Assembly (NCBI GenBank): GCA_018813375.1
Contig: JAHJBU010000001.1
Coordinates: 1 to 6,041, forward strand
Source: Patescibacteria group bacterium
GTDB lineage: Bacteria; Patescibacteriota; Microgenomatia; UBA1400; PJMF01
Length of the DNA stretch: 6,041 nucleotides
Reading direction: 5' to 3'
Shown here: positions 1 through 5,841 of the stretch, one piece after another
Numbering within the stretch: position 1 is the first letter of the stretch
Layout of the letters: each line of letters begins with the position of its first letter
The notes under the pieces: generated by a model
Seen by the model: only the letters and a program-made list of their open reading frames with translations
What the model was told of the DNA's origin: nothing
Database searches by the model: none
Made by a program: the position numbers and the translations under genes

Positions 1-330
1 CCATCAAGTCCATATTCAAGATGCGAAGAAGGGCTAATTTGTAAAAGTGGTGATACACCACCTGGCGTACCACCAATAGATGGAGCAGGTGGAATCTGTA
101 TTAGACCAAATGAAACTAGAGATGTTTGTGCTGATGAGCCAGTACCATTAGCTGGCTGGTGTGAGGGTTGCAATGAGACTGTTTCGCCATCAACTCCTTA
201 TTCAAGATGTAAAGAAGGGCTAATTTGTAAAAGTGGTGATATACCACCTGTCGCACCACCAATAGATGGAGCAGGTGGAACTTGTGTTAATCCAGAGGAA
301 ACTCTAGATGTTTGTGCTGACGCACCAAAA
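1..330 (+). repeat. Tandem 186-bp duplication encoding a 62-residue Cys-rich unit
   Basis: Bases 1-144 and 187-330 align without gaps at a period of 186 bp. By eye there are about 19 differences over 144 bases (roughly 87% identity). The shared protein core contains YSRC, EGLICKSGD, PPIDGAGG and DVCAD. Bases 145-186 (with Cys-Glu-Gly-Cys) form the rest of unit 1. In the second unit the corresponding part is replaced by the PT stalk. More copies may lie upstream of the window. High nucleotide identity suggests a fairly recent in-frame duplication. Confidence 0.9.
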
Positions 331-702
331 CCAACACCAACTCCGACTCCAACTCCAACTCCAACTCCAACCGATGATCCAGGAGATGACGACAACGATG
401 ATTCAGAAGAAGATAATAATGACAGCACAATAGCTTACTCTTGCAACTCAAACTGCAGTACTAATGCTCAATGTCAAAGCGCTAATTCTAGCTATATCTG
501 TTACCAAGCTCAATGTCGCTTAGATAGCAATCCAAATAGCACCTCATGCTCCACTTCTATCGCCAGCTCTAATAATTCTACCGCTAGCCAGCCACAGCTC
601 CCAGCAGAACTGCCGGCAACAGGCTCTGAAGATATAATCAACTGGCTTAAAGCAGGATTGGGAATACTAGGAATTGGAACAATCCTATTGCTCTTACTGT
701 AA
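1..702 (+). CDS. Cys-rich surface protein with PT stalk and LPATG-like C-terminus (5' partial)
   Basis: The frame is open from base 1 to a TAA at 700-702 (233 codons seen), and the start lies upstream of the window. In order it shows two copies of a Cys-rich unit (bases 1-186 and 187-330), seven Pro-Thr pairs (331-372), a very acidic Asp/Glu/Asn stretch (373-423), a six-Cys module (442-549; spacing C-x3-C-x5-C-x8-C-x4-C-x10-C), a Ser/Asn/Gln linker, LPATG (610-624), and a hydrophobic tail ending in five Leu. This layout suggests an exported protein held at the membrane or cell wall by its C-terminus. The tail has no closing Arg/Lys cluster, so classical sortase anchoring is uncertain. The six-Cys module and tail are paralogous to those of the protein at 1561-2640. 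No enzymatic motif is visible. A role in adhesion or a surface layer is inference only. Confidence 0.85.
   Translation, partial: PSSPYSRCEEGLICKSGDTPPGVPPIDGAGGICIRPNETRDVCADEPVPLAGWCEGCNETVSPSTPYSRCKEGLICKSGDIPPVAPPIDGAGGTCVNPEETLDVCADAPKPTPTPTPTPTPTPTDDPGDDDNDDSEEDNNDSTIAYSCNSNCSTNAQCQSANSSYICYQAQCRLDSNPNSTSCSTSIASSNNSTASQPQLPAELPATGSEDIINWLKAGLGILGIGTILLLLL
331..372 (+). repeat. PT stalk repeat, 7 Pro-Thr pairs
   Basis: This is an imperfect hexanucleotide repeat (CCN ACN) coding for seven Pro-Thr pairs. It separates the duplicated Cys-rich units from the acidic stretch and the six-Cys module. Such PT runs are usually extended spacers in surface proteins and possible O-glycosylation targets. 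The glycosylation is not shown by the sequence. Confidence 0.9.
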
Positions 703-709
703 GATAATC

Positions 710-1558
710 ATGCCCGTCCCAAAAAATTTAGCGCCCAGCTTAACACCTCAAGCAATTGTTAAACAAAAACCTCAAATAACAGTCAAACCAGAGCCAAAAA
801 AAAAGTTGAAATATATTTTAGGAAGCATTGTACTTATTATGCTAATAGTTGGTTTTGGAGCCACTTATTGGCTCACCCAAGAAAGCCAAGATATTCGCCA
901 ACAAGCAACAGGTAATCTATATGATCTTTGTGGCTGGTTTTACACTTGCCCTGGACTAACAGCAGAAGAAATGCCCAATGGTTGCCCTCCGTCTCCAAAT
1001 TATCCAAACTTTACAGAAAGATGGATCAATGATTGGACAACACAAAAAAGCGAAGCTCTTCAAGATGCACCTGTGTGTGGAGGATGGCAATTTGATGCTT
1101 CTTTAGGCTGTACCGGACCAGATAAATATAAAAATAGAGTTCCTCCATATTTTGAATCAGGTCATAATTGGGACGATAGTTGCGAACCAAATCCAACACC
1201 ACCCCCAACTAACCCACCGCCTTCAACAACACCTACACCGACCCCTACACCGACTCCAACACCAACCCCTACTCCAATTGGACCGCAGTGTTTAAATATC
1301 ACTATGGATAATCCAAGCCGAAGTTTAGGCGATGAAGTTACATTTACTTGTGGAGAAGTAAGTGGAGCTGATCACTATATTTTCCGCATTATGTACCCAG
1401 ATGGAATGCTGCGTGGTTTAAATAGCACGGGCAGAATTTCTGAGCCTGTAATTTTAGGACAAAATGGTCAATATTATGCTCAATGTCAAATTTGTACTAG
1501 TCCAGAAGCAAGTAGCTGTCACCCATGGGAGTCACTATCAGCATTGCCGAAGCAATAA
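710..1558 (+). CDS. Single-pass membrane protein with PT stalk and Ig-like C-terminal domain
   Basis: The chosen start is ATG at 710, 7 nt after the upstream stop, giving 282 aa. An in-frame ATG at 674 would overlap the upstream gene by 29 nt and add 12 Cys-containing residues of no obvious use. Residues 1-34 are Pro/Lys-rich and end in a basic cluster, so they are probably cytoplasmic. Residues 35-55 form a membrane segment. Residues 70-158 form an ectodomain rich in Trp and Cys. Residues 160-189 form a Pro/Thr stalk. Residues 192-282 look like a small beta-sandwich of Ig or fibronectin type, with Cys at 194, 214, 259, 262 and 270, a GDEVTFTC strand and a GQYYAQC strand. There is no LPXTG-like tail, unlike its two neighbours, so it is probably anchored by the N-terminal helix. 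Close spacing suggests cotranscription with both neighbours. Function is unknown. Confidence 0.85.
   Translation: MPVPKNLAPSLTPQAIVKQKPQITVKPEPKKKLKYILGSIVLIMLIVGFGATYWLTQESQDIRQQATGNLYDLCGWFYTCPGLTAEEMPNGCPPSPNYPNFTERWINDWTTQKSEALQDAPVCGGWQFDASLGCTGPDKYKNRVPPYFESGHNWDDSCEPNPTPPPTNPPPSTTPTPTPTPTPTPTPTPIGPQCLNITMDNPSRSLGDEVTFTCGEVSGADHYIFRIMYPDGMLRGLNSTGRISEPVILGQNGQYYAQCQICTSPEASSCHPWESLSALPKQ
1187..1276 (+). repeat. Pro/Thr-rich stalk in the second surface protein
   Basis: This is a Pro-rich stretch that becomes regular Pro-Thr pairs from about base 1229. Thr and Pro codons are mixed (ACA, ACC, ACT; CCA, CCT, CCG), so the repeat is kept at protein level rather than being a young DNA expansion. 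It joins the Cys/Trp ectodomain to the Ig-like domain. Confidence 0.85.
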
Positions 1559-1560
1559 TA

Positions 1561-2640
1561 ATGATAAACGCAAATACAAACCAACCAGCTTCAAATAAGA
1601 AAAAAATCCTTCGAAAGGCTTTTGTCGGTCCATTAACCTCGTCGGCAAAACCAGCACCAACCTCATCACCAACCTCTCCAGTAACCTCGTTTACAAAACC
1701 AGCGCTAGCCAAACCAGTTGACGTATCTCAACCCAAAAAAGCATCTAGTTCAAAAATGAGATCAGTTGCTGCAGTGACTAGTATTGCATTATTTTTTGTC
1801 ATCTCAATGGCAGGAGTCTTAATTGCCCTCAAACAACGCATACAGCCTGAGCAAGTTGCAGTACCAACCGCTCCCAAATCACGACCATCTGCAGCTGAAG
1901 ATGCAACTATGCCAAACTGCACTATTTCTTTTAATGTGGGTGCCACTCCTACACCTACTCCAACACCGACTCCTACCCCGACACCAACTCCCACACCAAG
2001 CCCAAGCCCCACACCTAGCCCATCGCCCTCTCCTAGCCCGACGCCTACACCATCGCCTACTCCAACACCGACTCCAACACCTACGCCTACCCCGACTCCA
2101 ACACCGACTCCCACACCAAGCCCCACACCTTCGCCATCACCGTCACCTAGCCCTTCTCCTAGCCCATCGCCTTCTCCAACTCCAACACCGACCCCTACTT
2201 ACGTCTGCAACAGTTTTTGTGAAACAAATCAGCAATGTCAATTAGCTAGCAATAATTATATTTGTTACCAAAATAACTGTCGCTTAGATAGTAACCCCAG
2301 CTCGCAAAGCTGTGAAACTTACCAAGAAACAGAAAACGCCGTTGGTTGCAATGATAGTTGTATTGTTAACTCTGACTGTTCTAATTCAGCTCATATTTGC
2401 TACAACACTGTTTGTCGGCTAGCAACTAATCCAACCAGTTCAACTTGTTCGGAGCCAACTAGTACCACCACTACAACTACTACCCAGCAAATAGCACAAC
2501 AGCAAACTGCTCCTAAAGGCGCTAAACAACCAGAGCTACCAGCAGAGCTACCAGCTAGTGGCTCAGAGGGTATACTAAATTGGCTGAAGGCTGGTCTTGG
2601 AGTCTTGGGAATTGGCGCAATTCTATTGCTTTTACTCTAA
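1561..2640 (+). CDS. Surface protein with N-terminal membrane helix, long PT/PS stalk, two six-Cys modules and LPASG-like C-terminus
   Basis: The chosen start is ATG at 1561, 2 nt after the upstream TAA, giving 359 aa. The in-frame ATG at 1525 would overlap the previous gene by 34 nt. Residues 1-67 are polar, Pro/Ser/Thr/Lys-rich and probably cytoplasmic, ending in Lys-Met-Arg. Residues 68-90 are a membrane helix. Residues 129-213 are an 85-residue alternating PT/PS stalk. Two six-Cys modules follow: Cys 216, 220, 226, 235, 240, 251, and Cys 263, 267, 273, 280, 285, 296. A Thr/Gln linker leads to LPASG (330-334) and a hydrophobic end of about 20 residues closing with five Leu and no basic tail. 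The C-terminal third is paralogous to the protein at 1-702. The likely form is an extended stalk carrying disulfide-stabilised tips at the cell surface. No enzymatic residues are recognised and a binding role is inference. Confidence 0.87.
   Translation: MINANTNQPASNKKKILRKAFVGPLTSSAKPAPTSSPTSPVTSFTKPALAKPVDVSQPKKASSSKMRSVAAVTSIALFFVISMAGVLIALKQRIQPEQVAVPTAPKSRPSAAEDATMPNCTISFNVGATPTPTPTPTPTPTPTPTPSPSPTPSPSPSPSPTPTPSPTPTPTPTPTPTPTPTPTPTPSPTPSPSPSPSPSPSPSPSPTPTPTPTYVCNSFCETNQQCQLASNNYICYQNNCRLDSNPSSQSCETYQETENAVGCNDSCIVNSDCSNSAHICYNTVCRLATNPTSSTCSEPTSTTTTTTTQQIAQQQTAPKGAKQPELPAELPASGSEGILNWLKAGLGVLGIGAILLLLL
1945..2199 (+). repeat. 255-bp PT/PS stalk repeat in alternating blocks
   Basis: The run codes for 85 residues of Pro alternating with Thr or Ser. 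Pure PT blocks (about 1945-1995 and 2060-2115) alternate with Ser-rich PS blocks (about 1996-2060 and 2116-2178), and a final PT block follows. The junction string ctcccacaccaagccc occurs at the start of both Ser-rich blocks (near 1988 and 2108), which points to a larger duplicated unit of about 120 bp. The reverse strand of this run gives a false Gly-Val open frame. Confidence 0.88.
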
Positions 2641-2660
2641 CACTCTTACTCAAACCTCTA

Positions 2661-2687
2661 TTGCTACTTTTATAACCCTGGTATAAT
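2661..2687 (+). promoter_or_regulatory. Putative sigma70-type promoter for the tRNA (and possibly the exporter operon)
   Basis: A perfect TATAAT lies at 2682-2687, about 57 nt before the tRNA 5' end. The -35 is weak: TTGCTA at 2661-2666 gives a 15-nt spacer, shorter than usual, while a poorer hexamer at 2659-2664 gives 17. The position after the surface-protein stop and before the tRNA fits a new transcription unit. No clear terminator lies between the tRNA and the exporter genes, so the transcript could continue into them. Confidence 0.45.
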
Positions 2688-2744
2688 TCCCCTCATCTGT
2701 GATAAAAATTGTTATAAAAAAAATTAGTAAAAAATAAAGCAAAA

Positions 2745-2818
2745 GCGTCCGTAGCTCAATTGGTTAGAGCACCAAGCTTATACCTTGGCGGTTCTAGGTT
2801 CGAGTCCTAGCGGACGCA
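2745..2818 (+). tRNA. tRNA-Ile (anticodon UAU)
   Basis: A full 74-nt cloverleaf can be folded by hand. The acceptor stem 2745-2751/2811-2817 has seven perfect pairs. The D-stem is GCTC/GAGC with a GG-containing loop. The anticodon stem is CCAAG/CTTGG around a 7-nt loop, CTTATAC. The variable loop has 5 nt, the T-stem is CTAGG/CCTAG and its loop is TTCGAGT. The anticodon TAT is at 2779-2781, followed by A37. The discriminator base is A73, as expected for isoleucine. CCA is not encoded, so it must be added after transcription. It reads AUA codons, which are used in the neighbouring genes. Most bacteria read AUA with a CAU anticodon modified by TilS, so an encoded UAU anticodon is unusual. Confidence 0.93.
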
Positions 2819-2854
2819 CTGTCCTAGCAGGCACACTATCCTAGAAGGCGCACA
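2804..2854 (+). repeat. Three tandem 17-bp units: tRNA 3' end plus two degenerate copies
   Basis: The units are gtcctagcggacgcact (2804-2820, the end of the tRNA), gtcctagcaggcacact (2821-2837) and atcctagaaggcgcaca (2838-2854). Identity is 14/17 between units 1 and 2, 13/17 between 2 and 3, and 12/17 between 1 and 3. The first unit covers the 3' side of the T-arm and acceptor stem plus two downstream bases. The copies lie just upstream of the adaptor gene start at 2873. Confidence 0.85.
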
Positions 2855-2872
2855 ATAAATAACATAATAAAT

Positions 2873-3895
2873 ATGATTACATCATTTCTAAAAAACCACT
2901 GGAAAAAAATCCTAATTATTTTAATTGTTGTAGGAGGGATTGGTTTTTTGCGCTATAAAAAAGCCCAGAACAATAAAATAGAGCTTGTGTTTGAAAAACC
3001 CGTGTTTCAAAATTTAACTAAAATTTTAGAAGTATCTGGCATAATTGACGCTAAAGAAAAAGCTAATCTTAGATTTTCTGCAGGTGGCAAGGTTGTCTAC
3101 CTTGGCGCTAAAGAAGGAGATTATGTTAAAAAATGGCAAACTATTGCCACTATTGACCAACGCACATTACAAAAACAACTCCAACAAAACTTAAATACTT
3201 ACATGAAAGAGCGTTGGGATTTTGATGACACAACTGAAGATTATGATTATGATGTTGAAACCCTTGATACGAGGCGCAGTCTTGATAAAACCCAATGGGA
3301 TTTAAACAATGAAGTTCTTGATGTTGAAATTTACAATATCGCTATTACTAACACAGTGCTCTACGCCCCATTTGCTGGAATTTTAGTCAGCTCTCCCACT
3401 AATGTAACTGGAGTAAACTTACTAGCTACTGAAAGTTTTGAAATAGTCAACCCAGATACATTAGTGTTTAAGGCCGCAGTTGATGAAGCTGATATTGCTC
3501 AAGTTGCCTTAGAACAAAAAAGCAATATTTTCTTAGATTCTTACCCCGATGATCCAATTGCTTCTCAAGTCAACTATGTTGCTTTTAAAAGCAGCGCTTC
3601 TTCTACTGGCACTGTTTTTGTAATAGAGTTTCCAATTACTGGTAAAGACTTACTTAATAAATACCGCCTAGGTATGAATGGTGACGTTGAAATCATCCTA
3701 GATACTCGTGAAAACATCCTCACCATTCCCTTTGAAGCCACACGGGAGCGAGATGATAAAGTTTTTGTTGATGTTAGAACACAAAATGATGAATACGAGG
3801 AAAGAGAGATTAAAATTGGTCTAGAAACAGAAGACTATGTTGAAGTGCTAGGGGGATTGAGTGAAAACGATGAAGTGTTAATTCCAGAAAATTAG
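2873..3895 (+). CDS. HlyD/MacA-type membrane-fusion (periplasmic adaptor-like) subunit of an ABC exporter
   Basis: This 340-aa protein is the adaptor of a MacA-MacB-like export system. Residues 1-12 are basic and 13-26 form the N-terminal membrane helix. Residues 66-95 look like the first half of a lipoyl-like barrel-sandwich domain (LRFSAGGKVVYLGAKEGDYV). Residues 96-160 form a short helical hairpin with a strongly acidic Asp/Tyr centre near 116-127. YAPFAGI at 164-170 is the family's hallmark second half. The remainder (about 195-340) fits the beta-barrel and membrane-proximal domains. The hairpin is short compared with adaptors that reach a TolC-like outer-membrane channel, which fits a cell lacking an outer membrane. 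The stop is 1 nt before the ATPase start, so the two are surely cotranscribed. The substrate cannot be told from the sequence. Confidence 0.9.
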   Translation: MITSFLKNHWKKILIILIVVGGIGFLRYKKAQNNKIELVFEKPVFQNLTKILEVSGIIDAKEKANLRFSAGGKVVYLGAKEGDYVKKWQTIATIDQRTLQKQLQQNLNTYMKERWDFDDTTEDYDYDVETLDTRRSLDKTQWDLNNEVLDVEIYNIAITNTVLYAPFAGILVSSPTNVTGVNLLATESFEIVNPDTLVFKAAVDEADIAQVALEQKSNIFLDSYPDDPIASQVNYVAFKSSASSTGTVFVIEFPITGKDLLNKYRLGMNGDVEIILDTRENILTIPFEATRERDDKVFVDVRTQNDEYEEREIKIGLETEDYVEVLGGLSENDEVLIPEN

Positions 3896-3896
3896 C

Positions 3897-4577
3897 ATGT
3901 CACTTTTAAAACTTAAAAACGTCTCTAAACATTATCAAATTGGTGACATTACCATCAAAGCTTTAGACGACTTATCCTTTGAAATAAAAAAAGGTGAATT
4001 TGTGGCGGTAATGGGCCAATCTGGATCTGGTAAATCTACTTTTTTACAAGTTGCTAGCATGCTTGCAGAGCCATCAAGTGGTTCTATTTTTCTTAAAGGT
4101 AAAAACGTGACTAATTTTGATGAAAAAAATCGAGCTCACCTACGCAATAAAGAAATTGGCTTTGTATTTCAACAGTTTAATTTGCTTGCTAAAACCTCAG
4201 CATTAGATAATGTCGCCCTACCTCTTTTATACTCAGGAGATTGCGAGGCTTTACGAATTAAAAAAGCTAAAGAAATGTTAGATAGAGTAGGCCTAAGTGA
4301 TAGAACTAAAAATGCACCCAACCAACTCTCTGGCGGACAACAACAGCGAGTAGCTATTGCGCGTGCCCTAGTTAATAACCCATCAATTATATTTGCCGAT
4401 GAACCAACTGGTAATCTTGATTCAAAAAGTGGAGCTGAGATTCAAAAATTATTTAAAAAACTTCATCAAGAAGGTAAAACTATTATTATGGTAACTCATG
4501 AAAAATATATAGCCAAAATGGCCAAGAGACTAATTAATCTTAAAGACGGAAAAATTGTGAGTGATAAAAAAATATAA
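3897..4577 (+). CDS. ABC transporter ATP-binding protein, MacB/LolD type
   Basis: This 226-aa protein is a complete stand-alone ATPase that powers the permease encoded next to it. All the expected motifs are present: Walker A GQSGSGKST at 40-48, Q-loop Gln92 in FVFQQFNLL, signature LSGGQ at 144-148 followed by QQRVAIARAL, Walker B IIFADEP at 164-170 with catalytic Glu169, D-loop GNLD at 172-175, and switch His201 in VTHE. The QQFNLL and DEPTGNLDS strings are typical of the LolD/MacB/FtsE group that pairs with FtsX-type permeases. Length is normal for the family. It starts 1 nt after the adaptor stop and ends 29 nt before the permease start, with a TAA stop inside a small 12-bp direct duplication. 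Nothing suggests loss of function. Confidence 0.95.
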   Translation: MSLLKLKNVSKHYQIGDITIKALDDLSFEIKKGEFVAVMGQSGSGKSTFLQVASMLAEPSSGSIFLKGKNVTNFDEKNRAHLRNKEIGFVFQQFNLLAKTSALDNVALPLLYSGDCEALRIKKAKEMLDRVGLSDRTKNAPNQLSGGQQQRVAIARALVNNPSIIFADEPTGNLDSKSGAEIQKLFKKLHQEGKTIIMVTHEKYIAKMAKRLINLKDGKIVSDKKI

Positions 4578-4590
4578 CAAAAAATATAAC
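4567..4590 (+). repeat. Exact 12-bp tandem duplication at the ATPase stop codon
   Basis: The string aaaaaatataac occurs twice in a row (4567-4578 and 4579-4590). The first copy holds the TAA stop of the ATPase gene. The second lies in the short spacer before the permease. It is likely a replication-slippage product in A-rich DNA. Confidence 0.8.
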
Positions 4591-4606
4591 TTATTTATAG
4601 CTTATT

Positions 4607-5824
4607 ATGGAAATTAAAAGCATTTTTATTACCGCTATCAAAGCTCTCTGGGTCAACAAAACCAGATCTGTTTTAACTATGCTAGGAGTAATTATTGGTG
4701 TTAGCTCAGTGGTTTTACTAACTAGTATCGGGACTGGTCTACAACTTTATATTGAGCAACAATTTGCAGATTTAGGAGCCAATACTTTGTTTGTAGTTCC
4801 TGGCAATCCTTTTGGTGACGGCGGTGGACTTGGTAACCACGAAACAGCTTTTATAGAAAGCGCTCAAGGAAAAATCAAGCGCCGCTACCTAGACAAAATT
4901 TTACGTGATCATCGTGACATCATCACTGATGGAGCAGCAACTGGCTACAGCACTGGGGAAGTTAAATATAAAAATGAAACTAAAAAAATCACTTTACTAG
5001 GAGTAACTGCTAATTATGAAACTGTTAATAATACAGAGGCAGTTAAAGGTAAATGGTTTACTAAAAACGATGAAGAACGTAGTAAAAGAGTAGTGATGCT
5101 TGGTCCTAAAGTAGCTGAAGAACTATTTGGCAAAATAGACCCGGTTAATAAACAAATTAAGCTAGAAGGTCAAAACTACCGTGTAGCTGGAGTACTAGAA
5201 ACCAAAGGTGGTTTTGGAGGGCCTAGTTTTGATAATTATATCTTCCTACCACTTAATACTTTATTTGATGATTTTAATTCCGAATTAATTGATAACTTTA
5301 GCTTTAAAATCAAAGACGAAACCTTAATTAATGAGGCAAAAAAACGCATTGAGAATACTTTGCTGGGAGAAAACCTTGATAAAGATGAGTTTAGTGTTTT
5401 TGACCAAACTCAACTCTTAGAAACAATTAGTAGTATCTTGGGTATCCTAACGACAGGCCTTGGAGCTATTGCTGCTATTTCTTTAGTTGTAGGTGGGATT
5501 GGCATTATGAACATTATGTTAGTTTCTGTAACTGAAAGAACTCGTGAGATAGGTCTACGCAAAGCTCTGGGGGCTACCCCAGATGTGATCTTAGTTCAGT
5601 TTTTATTTGAAGCGGCCTTACTCTCAGTTGCAGGTGGCATGACTGGGGTTGGCATTGCTTACGTTTGATCTTTATTTATCCAACAATATTTCCCTGCACA
5701 AGTAACTATTCAGGCAGTAATATTGGCCTTTAGTGTTTCTACCATTGTTGGCTTAATTTTTGGTGCCGCTCCTGCCAGACGCGCATCTAAGCTCTCACCC
5801 ATCGAAGCCCTCCGATACGAATAA
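4607..5824 (+). CDS. MacB-type ABC permease (FtsX family), reading frame interrupted by TGA at codon 354
   Basis: The membrane subunit of the exporter should have 405 residues, but an in-frame TGA (5666-5668) stops it after 353. Residues 1-20 are an amphipathic N-terminus and about 21-42 form TM1 (TRSVLTMLGVIIGV). Residues 50-245 form the MacB core extracytoplasmic domain. About 274-305 form TM2, followed by TERTREIGLRKALGA, which is typical of the FtsX domain, and 327-353 form TM3. After the TGA the same frame codes for a 51-residue segment with TM4 (367-387) and PARRASKLSPIEALRYE, the classical C-terminus of this family, then TAA at 5822-5824. The product without TM4 would probably not work. 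The TGA is either a real nonsense mutation, a sequence error or a readthrough site. No start codon is evident in the distal part. It is the third gene of the operon with the adaptor and the ATPase. Confidence 0.88.
5666..5668 (+). other. In-frame TGA codon within the MacB-like permease
   Basis: The codon lies between Tyr-Val at the end of TM3 and Ser-Leu-Phe at the start of the loop to TM4. The frame is uninterrupted for 353 codons before and 51 codons after it. A single base change from TTA (Leu), GGA (Gly), TGG (Trp), TCA (Ser) or CGA (Arg) would explain it. No other in-frame TGA is seen in the genes of this window, and every other complete gene ends in TAA or TAG. Confidence 0.9.
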
Positions 5825-5825
5825 A

Positions 5826-5834
5826 TGCTATACT
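5826..5834 (+). promoter_or_regulatory. Extended -10 promoter, possibly for a leaderless transcript
   Basis: TGC-TATACT matches an extended -10 element (TG-n-TATAAT with one mismatch). The start codon of the next gene is 7 nt downstream of it (ATG at 5842), about where transcription would begin. This would give an mRNA with little or no 5' leader, in line with the lack of a Shine-Dalgarno sequence. No strong -35 is seen upstream, where the bases still code for the permease C-terminus. Confidence 0.4.
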
Positions 5835-5841
5835 AATCTTG

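Noticed and set aside
674..709. Earlier ATG (674) for the second surface protein
   Set aside because: It lies inside the conserved hydrophobic C-terminus of the first gene and adds 12 residues unrelated to a membrane protein N-terminus. ATG 710 gives normal spacing.
1525..1560. Earlier ATG (1525) for the third surface protein
   Set aside because: It overlaps the end of the Ig-like domain gene by 34 nt. ATG 1561 lies 2 nt after that stop and gives a plausible polar N-terminus.
1728..2126. Minus-strand open frame rich in Gly-Val
   Set aside because: It is the reverse complement of the PT/PS repeat and exists only because the repeat lacks stops in that frame. The same holds for the minus-strand frames at 198-428 and 1497-1712 and the plus-strand frame at 1823-2245.
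1945..2199. CRISPR-like array
   Set aside because: The repeat is a continuous in-frame Pro/Thr/Ser coding run with no spacers.
2670..2686. Inverted repeat TTATA...TATAA as a terminator
   Set aside because: The arms are only five A-T pairs, there is no following T-run, and the right arm is part of the TATAAT promoter element.
5666..5720. TGA as a selenocysteine codon
   Set aside because: No stem-loop of bacterial SECIS type is evident just downstream. The position is a membrane-loop residue in a family that has no redox-active residue there.
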